From NCBI GenBank assembly GCA_035652235.1, contig DASREE010000024.1, positions 8,226 through 72,225 of the forward strand: a stretch of DNA of 64,000 bases, given 5' to 3'. Source of the DNA: PALSA-612 sp035652235 (GTDB lineage: Bacteria > Actinomycetota > Thermoleophilia > Gaiellales > Gaiellaceae). The stretch's first letter is position 1. The number at the start of each line of letters is the position of its first letter. Under the pieces are notes generated by a model, which saw only the letters and a list, made by a program, of their open reading frames with translations, searched no databases and was not told the origin of the DNA. Below, piece after piece: positions 16,289 through 24,774 of the stretch. A program made the translations under genes and the position numbers.

Positions 16289-17971
16289 ATGGACGGGAAG
16301 CACGACGTGCTGGTCGTCGGGGGCGGCTTGGCCGGCATGCGTGCGGCGATCGAGGCCCACGACGCGGGTGCCGACGTCGCCATCGTCTCGAAGCTGCACC
16401 CGGTCCGCAGCCACTCCGCGTCGGCCGAGGGAGGCATCAACGCGGCGCTCGGGAACGCCTCCGAGGACAGCCCCGAGGAGCACGCGTTCGACACGGTCAA
16501 GGGCTCGGACTACCTCGGCGACCAGGACGCCATCCAGATCCTGTGCGAGGAGGCGCCGGGCGACGTCTACCAGCTCGAGCGCTGGGGCGCGGTCTTCTCG
16601 CGGGACGAGAACGGCCGCATCGCGCAGCGCCCGTTCGGGGCGGCCGGGGAGCCGCGGACGGCGTACGCCGCCGACATCACCGGCCACGTGCTCATCCAGG
16701 TGCTCTACGAGCAGGTGATGAAGCGCGACATCCGCGTGTACGAGGAGTGGTTCGTCTGGCAGCTGGTGGAAGAGCACGGGCGCTGCCAGGGGGTGATCTG
16801 CTGGGACCTCCTGCACGGCGGGCTGAAGACGATCGGCGCGAAGACGGTCATCCTCGCCACGGGCGGCGCCGGCCGCCTGTACGTCGGCACGACGAACGCC
16901 TACTCCTGCACCGGCGACGGCATGGTCATGGCCTTCCGGGTGGGCGTGCCACTCAAGGACATGGAGATGATGCAGTTCCATCCGACGACGCTCGCCCCCA
17001 CCGGCGTGTTGATCACGGAGGGCTGCCGCGGCGAGGGCGCCTACCTGTTCAACGCCGAGGGCGAGCGGTTCCTCGAGCGCTACGCGCCGAACGCGATGGA
17101 GCTCGCCTCGCGGGACGTCATCTCACGCGCCGAGCAGACGGAGATCGACGAGGGGCGCGGGATCGACGGCAACGTCCTCCTCGACCTGCGGCACCTGGGC
17201 GCGGACAAGATCCTCGAGCGCCTGCACGGTACGCGGGAGCTGGCGATGACCTTCGTCGGCGTCGACCCGATCTTCGAGCCGATCCCGGTCCGGCCGGGCG
17301 CCCACTACCACATGGGTGGCATCGACACGGACGTCTGGGGCCGGACGGAGCTCGACGGGCTCTACGCCGCCGGCGAGTGCGCCTGCGTCTCGGTGCACGG
17401 GGCGAACCGCCTGGGCGGGAACGCGCTCATGGAGACGATCACGTACGGCAAGCGCGCCGGCCGGCACGCGGCCGAGTGGGCGCTCGCGCACACGACGGTC
17501 GAGGTGCCGCAGAGCGCCGTGGCCGACGCCGAGGCGGAGCTGCGGCGGCTCCTCGACCGCACGGAGGGCGAGCGGCCGTGGGCGATCCGGGAGGAGCTCG
17601 GGGAGTCGATGCACGAGAACTTCGGCGTCTTCCGACGCGAGGAGCAGATGGAGCGCCAAGCCGAGATCATCGCCGGGTTGAGGGAGCGCTACGAGCGCGT
17701 CGTCGTCGATGACAAGGGGACCGTGTTCAACAACGACCTCACGCAGGCGCTCGAGCTCGACTTCATGCTCGACCTCGCCGACGCGATGGTCGTCTCGGGT
17801 CTCGCGCGCAAGGAGAGCCGGGGTGCGCACGCGCGCCCGTACGACTACCCTGACCGTGACGACGAGAACTTCCTCAAGCACACGATCGTGCGTCCGGTCG
17901 ACGGGCGTCCGGTCCTCGGGTGGAAGCCGGTGACCATCACCAAGTGGCAGCCACAGGAGAGGAGATACTGA
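16289..17971 (+). CDS. succinate dehydrogenase/fumarate reductase flavoprotein subunit, second set
   Basis: A 560-residue flavoprotein with LVVGGGLAGMRAA near the N-terminus, VRSHSASAEGGINAALGN containing the flavin-binding histidine, QFHPTTLAPTGVLITEGCRGEGA, and HYHMGGIDTD followed by CACVSVHGANRLGGNAL. This resembles the flavoproteins of type E (SdhABE/F) complexes of archaea and some bacteria more than its neighbour does. Together with the later SdhB and CCG-domain genes it forms a second, complete soluble or peripheral set. Its TGA overlaps the ATG of the secreted LppX-like gene (TGATG), so that odd gene is coupled to it. Confidence 0.9.
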   Translation: MDGKHDVLVVGGGLAGMRAAIEAHDAGADVAIVSKLHPVRSHSASAEGGINAALGNASEDSPEEHAFDTVKGSDYLGDQDAIQILCEEAPGDVYQLERWGAVFSRDENGRIAQRPFGAAGEPRTAYAADITGHVLIQVLYEQVMKRDIRVYEEWFVWQLVEEHGRCQGVICWDLLHGGLKTIGAKTVILATGGAGRLYVGTTNAYSCTGDGMVMAFRVGVPLKDMEMMQFHPTTLAPTGVLITEGCRGEGAYLFNAEGERFLERYAPNAMELASRDVISRAEQTEIDEGRGIDGNVLLDLRHLGADKILERLHGTRELAMTFVGVDPIFEPIPVRPGAHYHMGGIDTDVWGRTELDGLYAAGECACVSVHGANRLGGNALMETITYGKRAGRHAAEWALAHTTVEVPQSAVADAEAELRRLLDRTEGERPWAIREELGESMHENFGVFRREEQMERQAEIIAGLRERYERVVVDDKGTVFNNDLTQALELDFMLDLADAMVVSGLARKESRGAHARPYDYPDRDDENFLKHTIVRPVDGRPVLGWKPVTITKWQPQERRY

Positions 17972-18876
17972 TGCGCACCCGTTCCCACAAGACCTGGCTC
18001 GCCGCGCTCGGCGCGGCGCTCGCGCTGGCCGCGGGCGCCACGGCAGGCACGGCGATCGGGGCGCCGGCGCGGCCGGCCGGACAGTCGCCGATCGAGAAGG
18101 CGGCCAACAAGACCGCGAAGGCATCGACCTTCGCCTTCAGCTTCCGCCTCACGGTCAGCGGCGGAGGCAGCTCGATCCCGGGCGGGTCGATCTCGCTCAG
18201 CGGGTCGGGGGCGGTCAACACCGTCCACAAGTCCGCCAAGATCAGCGTCAACCTCGGGGCGCTCGCCTCGTCGCTCGGCGCAGCCGCGGGCGGGACGGCC
18301 CTGCCCGCGAAGATCGACGTCGTCGTCGTCAACGGCGTCGTCTACGCGCACGTCCCCTCGCTCGCGAAGCAGCTGGGCGGACCCGGCAAGGAGTGGCTGA
18401 AGCTCGACACGAAGGCGCTGCCGAAGAGCAAGACGGGCGGGGTCGACACGAGCCAGCTGAGCAAGGTGAACGCCCAGCAGGCGCTGGCGGCGCTGACGGC
18501 GTCCGTGTCCGTGAAGAAGCTCGGCAGCGACACGATCGGGGGCCAACCGGCGACGCACTACCGGGCGACGCTCGACGTCGCCAAGGCGGTGAAGGTGCTT
18601 CCCGCCTCGCAGCGCGCCTCCGTCCTCAAGGGGGCGAAGCAGGCCGGCCTGACCTCGATCCCGGTCGACTTCTGGATCAACGGGGCGGGCTACCTGCGCC
18701 GGATCGCGCTCGCGCTCGGGCCGATCAAGAGCCAGGGTTCGCCGCCCGTGTCGTTCAAGCTGACGGCCGACATCTTCAACTTCGGCGGCAAGGTGGGTAT
18801 CGCCGTGCCGCCGGCCGCGAAGACGGCCGACGCCAGCAAGCTGCTCACGCAGCTCGTCCCGAGCGTCGGCGGTTGA
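17971..18876 (+). CDS. secreted LppX/LprG-like protein
   Basis: A 301-residue exported protein. A signal peptide covers about residues 1-31 (basic start, hydrophobic core LAALGAALALAAGATAGTA, then GAPA); no lipobox cysteine is seen. The mature part has the strand pattern of the LppX/LprAFG or YceI-like half-barrel: FAFSFRLTVSG, ISLSGSGAVN, VVVNGVVYAHV, GGQPATHYRATLDV and PVDFWING. Family members in mycobacteria bind lipids. The ATG overlaps the flavoprotein stop, but the product would be outside the cytoplasm, so it is not an expected dehydrogenase subunit. A strong hairpin follows the gene. Confidence 0.7.
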   Translation: MRTRSHKTWLAALGAALALAAGATAGTAIGAPARPAGQSPIEKAANKTAKASTFAFSFRLTVSGGGSSIPGGSISLSGSGAVNTVHKSAKISVNLGALASSLGAAAGGTALPAKIDVVVVNGVVYAHVPSLAKQLGGPGKEWLKLDTKALPKSKTGGVDTSQLSKVNAQQALAALTASVSVKKLGSDTIGGQPATHYRATLDVAKAVKVLPASQRASVLKGAKQAGLTSIPVDFWINGAGYLRRIALALGPIKSQGSPPVSFKLTADIFNFGGKVGIAVPPAAKTADASKLLTQLVPSVGG

Positions 18877-18892
18877 TTCGCGGGTCGAGAGC

Positions 18893-18934
18893 ACGACCAG
18901 GCCGGGAGCGGGGCCACGCGCCCGGCCTCGTCGT
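18893..18934 (+). terminator. strong hairpin inside the second sdh operon
   Basis: A 14-bp inverted repeat with one mismatch (arms 18893-18906 and 18921-18934; GC-rich AGGCCGGG/CCCGGCCT core) and a 14-base loop. No T-run follows. It lies between the LppX-like gene and the second sdhB. It could terminate or attenuate transcription, or protect the 3' end of the upstream mRNA. Confidence 0.6.
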
Positions 18935-18970
18935 TCTCCGGTTCTTCCACCAGACGACAGAGGGGAGCTC

Positions 18971-20047
18971 GTGGACGTCGCGCTGAAGATCTGGCGTTTC
19001 GACCCGCAGACGGGAGAGCGGGCGCTCAGGGCATACGAGGTCGAAGCGCCGGAGTGGGCCTGCCTCCTCGACGTGCTCGACCTCGTCAAGGACAAGGTCG
19101 ACGGCACGCTCTCCTACCGCAAGAGCTGCCGGATGATGATGTGCGGTTCCTGTGGCATGCGCATGGACGGCAGGGCCGTGCTCGCCTGCAAGGAGCGGAT
19201 GAAGCCGATCGTCGATGCCGGCCACGTCCCCGTCATCTCCGCGATGGGCAACCTCCCCGTGATCAAGGACCTCGTCGTCGACATGGACCCCTTCTGGGCC
19301 AAGATGCGCTTCGTGCAGCCGTGGCTCGAGCCCGGCTACGCGGATCCCGGCGAGAAGGAGAACGTCGTCTCGCACGAGCGGATGGAGGTCGTGCACAAGG
19401 AGTCGCTGTGCATCAACTGCGGCTGTTGCGTCTCGGAGTGCAACTCGATGGAGTCCGATCCCGAGTTTCTCGGCCCGGCCGCGCTGGCGAAGGGGATGAG
19501 GTTCGTCGGCGACCCGCGCGACCAGGCGACGGTCGAGCGGCTCGAGCGCTACAGCGGCTACCACGGCATCTGGGACTGCACGCGCTGCTACTTCTGCACG
19601 CAGCGCTGCCCGAAGGGAGTCGACCCGCGCGACGCGATCGCGAAGCTCGGCGCGGAGGCGGTGAAGCACGGCGTCGACCGCGACATGGGCGCCAGGCACG
19701 CGAAGTGGTTCGTGAAGTCGGCCGAGACGACCGGCTGGTTGCGCGAGACCGAGCTCGTGCCGAAGACGCAGGGCATCGTCGCCTCGCTGCGGCAGCTCCC
19801 CTTCGCCATCCGGCTCGCCAGGCACGGCAAGGTCCCGCCGCCCTTCCCGCCGCATGTGGCCAAGGACGTGGCCGAGGCGAGGGCGCTGCACGACCTCGTC
19901 AAGCAGCAGGGCCGAGACGGCGCGCTCGGGATCGTGCAGGGCGAGAAGGCGCTCGCGCGGATCGAGTTCCTGCACGGCCACCCCGAAGAGGGGCCTGCGC
20001 GAAGGGTCGCATCGCACGAGGCGGGCGCAACGTCGGAGGGAGAGTGA
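18971..20047 (+). CDS. succinate dehydrogenase/fumarate reductase iron-sulfur subunit, second set
   Basis: A 358-residue iron-sulfur protein, about 110 residues longer than standard SdhB at the C-terminus. The ferredoxin domain shows CRMMMCGSCGMRMDG with a later VLACKE; the second domain shows CINCGCCVSECN and CTRCYFCTQRCPKGVD. The extra C-terminal part (residues 245-358) is helical and basic. GTG 18971 follows a GAGGGGAGC ribosome site. Its TGA overlaps the ATG of the CCG-domain gene, typical of SdhB-SdhE pairs of type E enzymes, where electrons pass from SdhB to the cysteine-rich subunit. Confidence 0.9.
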   Translation: MDVALKIWRFDPQTGERALRAYEVEAPEWACLLDVLDLVKDKVDGTLSYRKSCRMMMCGSCGMRMDGRAVLACKERMKPIVDAGHVPVISAMGNLPVIKDLVVDMDPFWAKMRFVQPWLEPGYADPGEKENVVSHERMEVVHKESLCINCGCCVSECNSMESDPEFLGPAALAKGMRFVGDPRDQATVERLERYSGYHGIWDCTRCYFCTQRCPKGVDPRDAIAKLGAEAVKHGVDRDMGARHAKWFVKSAETTGWLRETELVPKTQGIVASLRQLPFAIRLARHGKVPPPFPPHVAKDVAEARALHDLVKQQGRDGALGIVQGEKALARIEFLHGHPEEGPARRVASHEAGATSEGE

Positions 20048-20937
20048 TGGAGACGAAGCGGGTCGCGTACTACAAGGGGTGCCTGGCGTCGCTGTCGGCG
20101 AAGGAGCTCGACAGCTCGACGCGGGCGCTGGCGCCGAGGCTCGGGCTCGAGCTCGACGAGCTCGAGTCCGTCACCTGCTGCGGGGCCGGCGACATCCACG
20201 AGGCCGAGCCGGACTACTACCTGCACCTGAACGCGAGGATCCTCGCCTACGCCGCGCAGACCGGGGCCGACACCCTGATGACGATCTGCAACGTCTGCAC
20301 GCTCAACCTGCGCCAGGCGAACTGGCAGCTGATGGACGACGACGCGCTGCGCGAGCGGGTGAACACGAACCTGGAGACCGTCGGCGCCCCGCGCTACGAG
20401 CGGGACGTCGAGGTCATGCACCTGCTCTGGCTGATCGCGCACGGCGAGCGCTACGAGCTGCTCAAGAGCGTCGCCCATCGCGGCCTCAAGGGGCTGAAGA
20501 TCGCGCCGTTCTACGGCTGCCAGATCCTGCGACCGTCGAAGATCCTCGGCTTCGAGGACCCGGACCAGCCAAGCTCGCTCGAGCGCATCATCGAAGCCTG
20601 CGGCGGCGAGGCGGTCGACTACCCCGCCAAGCTCAAGTGCTGCGGCTTCCCCATCATCCAGGCGCGCGAGGAGGTCGCGCTCGGCGAGCTCATCCAGCCG
20701 ATCGAGCAGGCGATGGAGGCGGGCGCGCAGGCGATGGTGACGCCGTGCCCGCTCTGCCACCTGTCGCTCGACGCGTGGCAGTCGAAGCTGGAGAAGGCGA
20801 CCGGGCGCAAGCTGGGGATGCCCGTCATCCACCTGTCGCAGCTGATCGGGGTGGCGGCGGGTCTCGACGAGTCCGAGCTCCGGTTCAAGCGGCACGTCGT
20901 CTCGGTCGAGCCCGTGCTCGAGCAGCTGAAGGTCTGA
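20047..20937 (+). CDS. CCG-domain subunit, SdhE/HdrB-like
   Basis: A 296-residue protein with two cysteine-rich CCG domains: the first around residues 13-95 (YKGCLAS, TCCGAGD, CNVCTLN) and the second around 155-245 (YGCQILRPS, KCCGFPI, CPLCHLS). Such domains bind a non-cubane or ordinary Fe-S cluster in heterodisulfide reductase HdrB and in SdhE of type E succinate:quinone oxidoreductases. There is no membrane helix; SdhE is thought to attach peripherally. Position directly after SdhB and overlap by one base support the SdhE role over HdrB, and no HdrA or HdrC is near. Confidence 0.88.
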   Translation: METKRVAYYKGCLASLSAKELDSSTRALAPRLGLELDELESVTCCGAGDIHEAEPDYYLHLNARILAYAAQTGADTLMTICNVCTLNLRQANWQLMDDDALRERVNTNLETVGAPRYERDVEVMHLLWLIAHGERYELLKSVAHRGLKGLKIAPFYGCQILRPSKILGFEDPDQPSSLERIIEACGGEAVDYPAKLKCCGFPIIQAREEVALGELIQPIEQAMEAGAQAMVTPCPLCHLSLDAWQSKLEKATGRKLGMPVIHLSQLIGVAAGLDESELRFKRHVVSVEPVLEQLKV

Positions 20938-21740
20938 GCGGCTGGGCCTGGCTTGCCGTCGGGGTCGGGCTCACCGCTCTGGCGGCGCTCGGCTGGGGCT
21001 GGTTCGAGGCCGGCTGGCTGCGGGCGCGCTCGCTCCCGGTCGCCGTCTCGGGACTCCCTCCCGAGCTCGACGGTCTGCGCATCGTCCACCTCTCGGACCT
21101 GCACCTGGGCGTCCCCTCGCGGGGAGCCCGGGCGGTCAGGCTCGCCGTCGAGTGGACGCGAGCGCGGCGCCCCGACCTCGTCGCCGTCACCGGCGACCTC
21201 GTCTCGCGCCCGCGGGGCGAGGCAGCGCTTCACCGCGCGCTCGGCGAGCTCGAGGACTGCTACGCCATCCTCGGCAACCACGACCTCGCGCTCAGCCGCG
21301 ACCCGTTCTCGAAGCGCGTCGAGCTCGGGAGCCTCCAGTCCGCGACGCTGCTCCTCGACGAGGGGCGGCGGCTCAACCTGCACGGCCGCAGCGTCTGGCT
21401 CGCCGGCTTCGACCCGCGCTCGCGCGGGCGCGAGCCGGACCTCCGCGCCGAGGCCGACCTCAGCATCGTGCTCTCACACTTCCCGAGCGCCTTCGACCGG
21501 GTCGCTCCCGGAGCCTACGACCTCGTGCTGGCGGGGCACATGCACGACGGCCAGATCTGCATCCCCTACCCGGGCGGGAAGCTCCGCCTTGCACACCCAC
21601 GAGCCCGCTATACGAGTGGGCTCTTCCGCCGCGGTGACAGCGTCATGCACGTCTCGCCCGGCCTGGGGACGACCTTCGTTCCCTTCCGGCTGTTCGCGCG
21701 GCCGGAGGCGACGGAGCTCGTGCTGAAGAGGGCGACGTAG
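20934..21740 (+). CDS. membrane-anchored metallophosphoesterase, probable CTG start
   Basis: A 268-residue calcineurin-like phosphoesterase with an N-terminal membrane anchor (residues 3-24). The metal-site motifs are complete: SDLHLG, VTGDLVS, LGNHD, SHFP and AGHMHDGQ. This layout resembles YkuE/YaeI-type enzymes acting on membrane-linked phosphate compounds. No ATG, GTG or TTG exists in the frame near the beginning; CTG 20934 overlaps the preceding stop as CTGA, matching the GTGA/ATGA overlaps used throughout this operon, so a CTG start is the most likely. It would be translationally coupled to the SdhE-like gene. Confidence 0.82.
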   Translation: MSGWAWLAVGVGLTALAALGWGWFEAGWLRARSLPVAVSGLPPELDGLRIVHLSDLHLGVPSRGARAVRLAVEWTRARRPDLVAVTGDLVSRPRGEAALHRALGELEDCYAILGNHDLALSRDPFSKRVELGSLQSATLLLDEGRRLNLHGRSVWLAGFDPRSRGREPDLRAEADLSIVLSHFPSAFDRVAPGAYDLVLAGHMHDGQICIPYPGGKLRLAHPRARYTSGLFRRGDSVMHVSPGLGTTFVPFRLFARPEATELVLKRAT

Positions 21741-21749
21741 AATCGGGTC

Positions 21750-22370
21750 GTGGCTCCGCGGGTCTCAGGCCTGACCGGCGCGACGCTCGAGACCGCGCCG
21801 GGCGTGTGCCAGACCTGTGTCTGGTGGCAGTCGCGCTCCGGGCGCGACCTGGAGAAGGGCCGCTGGCGCGAGAAGATGGAGGACGAGTGGGGCGCGTGGG
21901 GGACGCTCTACTACGACGACGACGGTCGCCTGCTCGGATCGATGCAGTACGGGCCGGCGGCCCTGTTCCCCCGGGCGTGGGAGCTCCCGGCTGGGCCGCC
22001 GTCCGACGACGCGCTCCTCGTCACCTGCGCCTACCTCGTCGACCGCTCCACTCCCTGGGTGCTGCAGTCCCTCTTCCTCGCGGCGATCGGGGACGCGAAG
22101 GACAAGGGCGCGAGAGCAATCGAAGCGTTCGGGTACCGGCATCGCGAGAACTCGTCCATCCGCGAACGCTTCCTCGTGCACCGCACGATCTTCCCGCATG
22201 ACTTCCTTGCCGACTTCGGCTTCGTCGTCGTGCGCTCGCAGGGCCTGGTCGAGCTCGCACGGCTCGAGCTCGGCGGCCTCCAGCCCGTCGTGGAGCGTCC
22301 TCGCGCGAAGGCGCTGCGCATCCTGCGCGAGATCTTCTCGCCGCAGCCACTCCCCGCGCCGCGCCCGTAG
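21750..22370 (+). CDS. GNAT-like protein, conserved hypothetical
   Basis: A 206-residue cytoplasmic protein. The early CQTCVWWQS carries a C-x2-C pair. The middle resembles the GNAT fold: a substrate-side strand region LLGSMQYGP, then LLVTCAYLVD and SLFLAAIGDAKDKGARAIEAFGY, where the acetyl-CoA loop would be, but the usual R/Q-x-x-G-x-G/A is not clear. Similar GNAT-like proteins with an N-terminal cysteine pair occur in Actinobacteria without a known role. GTG 21750 is 9 bases after the phosphoesterase stop, so it closes that operon and is followed by a hairpin. Confidence 0.6.
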   Translation: MAPRVSGLTGATLETAPGVCQTCVWWQSRSGRDLEKGRWREKMEDEWGAWGTLYYDDDGRLLGSMQYGPAALFPRAWELPAGPPSDDALLVTCAYLVDRSTPWVLQSLFLAAIGDAKDKGARAIEAFGYRHRENSSIRERFLVHRTIFPHDFLADFGFVVVRSQGLVELARLELGGLQPVVERPRAKALRILREIFSPQPLPAPRP

Positions 22371-22381
22371 GATGCCGGGCT

Positions 22382-22405
22382 GCCCCGGGGTCAGATCCCG
22401 GGGGC
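22382..22405. terminator. bidirectional terminator-like hairpin
   Basis: An inverted repeat of about 9 bp, GCCCCGGG with loop GTCAGAT and CCCGGGGGC, directly after the GNAT-like gene and before the convergent asd gene end. There is no clear T-run on the plus strand. Its place between convergent genes suits a shared terminator. Confidence 0.55.
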
Positions 22406-22517
22406 ATGGCCGGGACAGGCAGGACGGGAGGTGTCTTCCCTGCTCGGAGGCGCCTGTGCGGATCGGCCGGAGCGGACGGCGTCTGCGCCCCGCTACGCAG
22501 GACGCGGCCGCTCGGGC

Positions 22518-23474
22518 TCAGGCCGCGAGCGCCTGCCGGGAGAGCACGAGCTCCGCGATCTGGATCGCGTTCAGCGCCGCGCCCTTGCGGAGGTTGTCGC
22601 CGACGACGAAGAGACAGAGCCCCTGCTCTGATGCGGGGTCGCGGCGGATCCTGCCGACCAGCACGTCGTCGGTCCCGGCGGCGAGCCCCGGCGTCGGGAA
22701 GTCCTCGACTCGCACGCCGGGAGCCGCGGCGAGGATCTCGCTCGCCCGCTCGGGCGAGAGCGGCTCCTCGGTCTCGACCCACACCGCCTCCGCGTGCCCG
22801 ACGAGCACCGGCACACGCACGCAGGTCGCGGAGAGCGGCAGCTCGGGCAGCTCGAGGATCTTCTGCGACTCCGCCCGGATCTTCGCCTCCTCGTCGAACT
22901 CGACGCCGTCGAAGTCCCAGTCCATGCGCAGGTCGTGCTCGGCGGGCGTCTCCCCGATCAGCCGCTCCATCGAGCGGGCACCGGCTCCGGACACCGACTG
23001 GTAGGTCGCAACGCGGACGCGCGCCAGCCCGGCCGCCTCGTGCAGCGGCTTCAGCGCGCACGTGAGCGGGATGGTGCAGCAGTTCGGGTTCGCGATCACA
23101 CCTTCGTGCTCGAGGGCGCGCTCGCCGTTCACCTCCGGGACGACGAGGGGCACGCCGTCCTGCAGCCGGTATGCGGCGGACTTATCGATCGCCACGGCTC
23201 CGCCGCGCACCGCGTGTGGCACGAGCTCGCGGCTCGCCGAGGTGCCGACGGAGAACAGGAAGAGGTCGACGTCGCCTGCCGCGAGCACGTCCGGGGTTGC
23301 CTCCTCGGTGATGAGCTGAGCGCGTCCGAACCCGAGCCTGCGGCCGGCCGACCGCCCGGAGGCGAAGGCGCGCACACGCTCGTAGCCCCGCTCGGCGAGG
23401 AGCCGGAGCGTGACCTGGCCGACCGCCCCCGTCGCGCCGACGACGCCGATCCGCGCCTCGCGCGCGCTAGGCAT
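22518..23474 (-). CDS. asd: aspartate-semialdehyde dehydrogenase
   Basis: A 318-residue enzyme that reduces beta-aspartyl phosphate to aspartate semialdehyde, the branch point to lysine, threonine and methionine. The NADP-binding VVGATGAVGQ is at residues 11-20, the catalytic cysteine is in NPNCCTIP, and SVSGAGARSM and RVPVLVGHAEAV (active-site histidine) follow. Length is slightly short but normal for bacteria. The ATG overlaps the end of the aspartate kinase gene by eight bases, so lysC-asd is one operon, as is usual in Actinobacteria. Confidence 0.94.
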   Translation of the reverse strand: MPSAREARIGVVGATGAVGQVTLRLLAERGYERVRAFASGRSAGRRLGFGRAQLITEEATPDVLAAGDVDLFLFSVGTSASRELVPHAVRGGAVAIDKSAAYRLQDGVPLVVPEVNGERALEHEGVIANPNCCTIPLTCALKPLHEAAGLARVRVATYQSVSGAGARSMERLIGETPAEHDLRMDWDFDGVEFDEEAKIRAESQKILELPELPLSATCVRVPVLVGHAEAVWVETEEPLSPERASEILAAAPGVRVEDFPTPGLAAGTDDVLVGRIRRDPASEQGLCLFVVGDNLRKGAALNAIQIAELVLSRQALAA

Positions 23475-24774
23475 CGGCGGCCTTGCGGGAGCCGTTGTCC
23501 TCGGACAGCCCGAAGCGGTCGTGGATGGCCCGGACGGCGCGCTCGACCTCGGACGCCCGCACGACGCAGGACACCCGGATCGACGAGGTGGAGATGATCT
23601 CGAGGTTGATGCCCGCCTCGGCCAGCGCGTCGAACATGTCGGCCGCGACTCCCGGGTGGCTCTTCATGCCCGCGCCGATCAGCGAAACCTTGGCGATGTC
23701 GGAGTCGTGGGTCACTCCCGTCGCGCCGACGGCGCGGGCGGTCTCCTCCAGGATCGGCTGGGCCACGCCCAGGTCGGCCTTCGGCAGCGTGAACGAGATC
23801 GTGGCGTGTCCCTGCTCCGACACGTTCTGGACGATCATGTCGATGTTGACGCCCGCGTCGGCGAGCGGCCGGAAGACCGAGGCGGCGATCCCGGGGCGGT
23901 CGGGCACGCCGATGATCGTCACCTTCGCCTCGCTGGTGTCGTGCGTGACCCCCGAGATGATCGCCTTCTCCAGCATGCGCGTGTCCTCCTCCCCGATCCA
24001 CGTCCCCTCGCCGTCCCCGAACGACGAGCGCACGTGCAGCCTGACACCGTAGTTGCGCGCGAACTCCACCGAGCGCAGCGCCATCACCTTCGCCCCGGAG
24101 GCGGACATCTCGAGCATCTCCTCGAAGCTGATCGCCGCCAGCTTGCGCGCGCCGGGGACGATGCGGGGATCGGCCGTGTACACGCCGTCCACGTCCGTGT
24201 AGATCTCGCACGCCTCGGCGCCGAGCGCGACGGCGAGCGCGACCGCCGTCGTGTCCGATCCGCCGCGCCCGAGCGTGGTGATCTCCTTGCCCGTCGACAC
24301 GCCCTGGAACCCCGCGACGAGCACGATCTTGTCGTCGTCGAGCGCGTCGTGGATACGCTGGCCACGGATGTCGACGATCTTCGCCTTGCCGTGCACCGTG
24401 TCCGTGACGATTCCCGCCTGCGAGCCGGTCAGCGAGATCGCCTCGTGCCCGAGGTCGTTGATCGCCATGGCAGCGAGGGCGACGGAGATGCGCTCGCCGA
24501 CGGAGATGAGCATGTCCAGCTCGCGCGGCGCGGGGTGGGGCGACACCTGGTGCGCGAGGTCGATCAGCTCGTCGGTCGTCTGCCCCATCGCCGAGAGGAC
24601 GGCGACGACGCGAGCGCCCGCCTCACGCGCAGCGACGATCCGTTTCGCGACGGCCTTCAGCCGCTCGGGCCCGGCGACCGAGGTGCCGCCGAACTTCATG
24701 ACGATCGTGCTCCCCCGCTCGACGCGCTTCTCGGCGGAGACGGTTGGGACGGGCTCGTACTGCGTCGTCGTCAT
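23467..24774 (-). CDS. lysC: aspartate kinase
   Basis: A 435-residue aspartokinase. The kinase domain begins VMKFGGTSVA, and continues with GRGGSDTTAVALA and YTDVDGVYTADPR. Two ACT domains follow (about residues 290-430; TIIGVPDRPGIAASVF and SLIGAGMKSHPGVAADMF), which usually mediate feedback inhibition by lysine or threonine. ATG 24774 is preferred: the about 26 extra N-terminal residues before MKFGG are still slightly long, but further upstream is low-complexity. It is first in a lysC-asd operon. The 348-base region upstream shows no clear lysine riboswitch. Confidence 0.93.
   Translation of the reverse strand: MTTTQYEPVPTVSAEKRVERGSTIVMKFGGTSVAGPERLKAVAKRIVAAREAGARVVAVLSAMGQTTDELIDLAHQVSPHPAPRELDMLISVGERISVALAAMAINDLGHEAISLTGSQAGIVTDTVHGKAKIVDIRGQRIHDALDDDKIVLVAGFQGVSTGKEITTLGRGGSDTTAVALAVALGAEACEIYTDVDGVYTADPRIVPGARKLAAISFEEMLEMSASGAKVMALRSVEFARNYGVRLHVRSSFGDGEGTWIGEEDTRMLEKAIISGVTHDTSEAKVTIIGVPDRPGIAASVFRPLADAGVNIDMIVQNVSEQGHATISFTLPKADLGVAQPILEETARAVGATGVTHDSDIAKVSLIGAGMKSHPGVAADMFDALAEAGINLEIISTSSIRVSCVVRASEVERAVRAIHDRFGLSEDNGSRKAADA

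Noticed and set aside
20047..20937. HdrB of a heterodisulfide reductase
   Set aside because: The two CCG domains fit, but HdrA and HdrC are missing and the gene overlaps an SdhB gene, so the SdhE reading is better.
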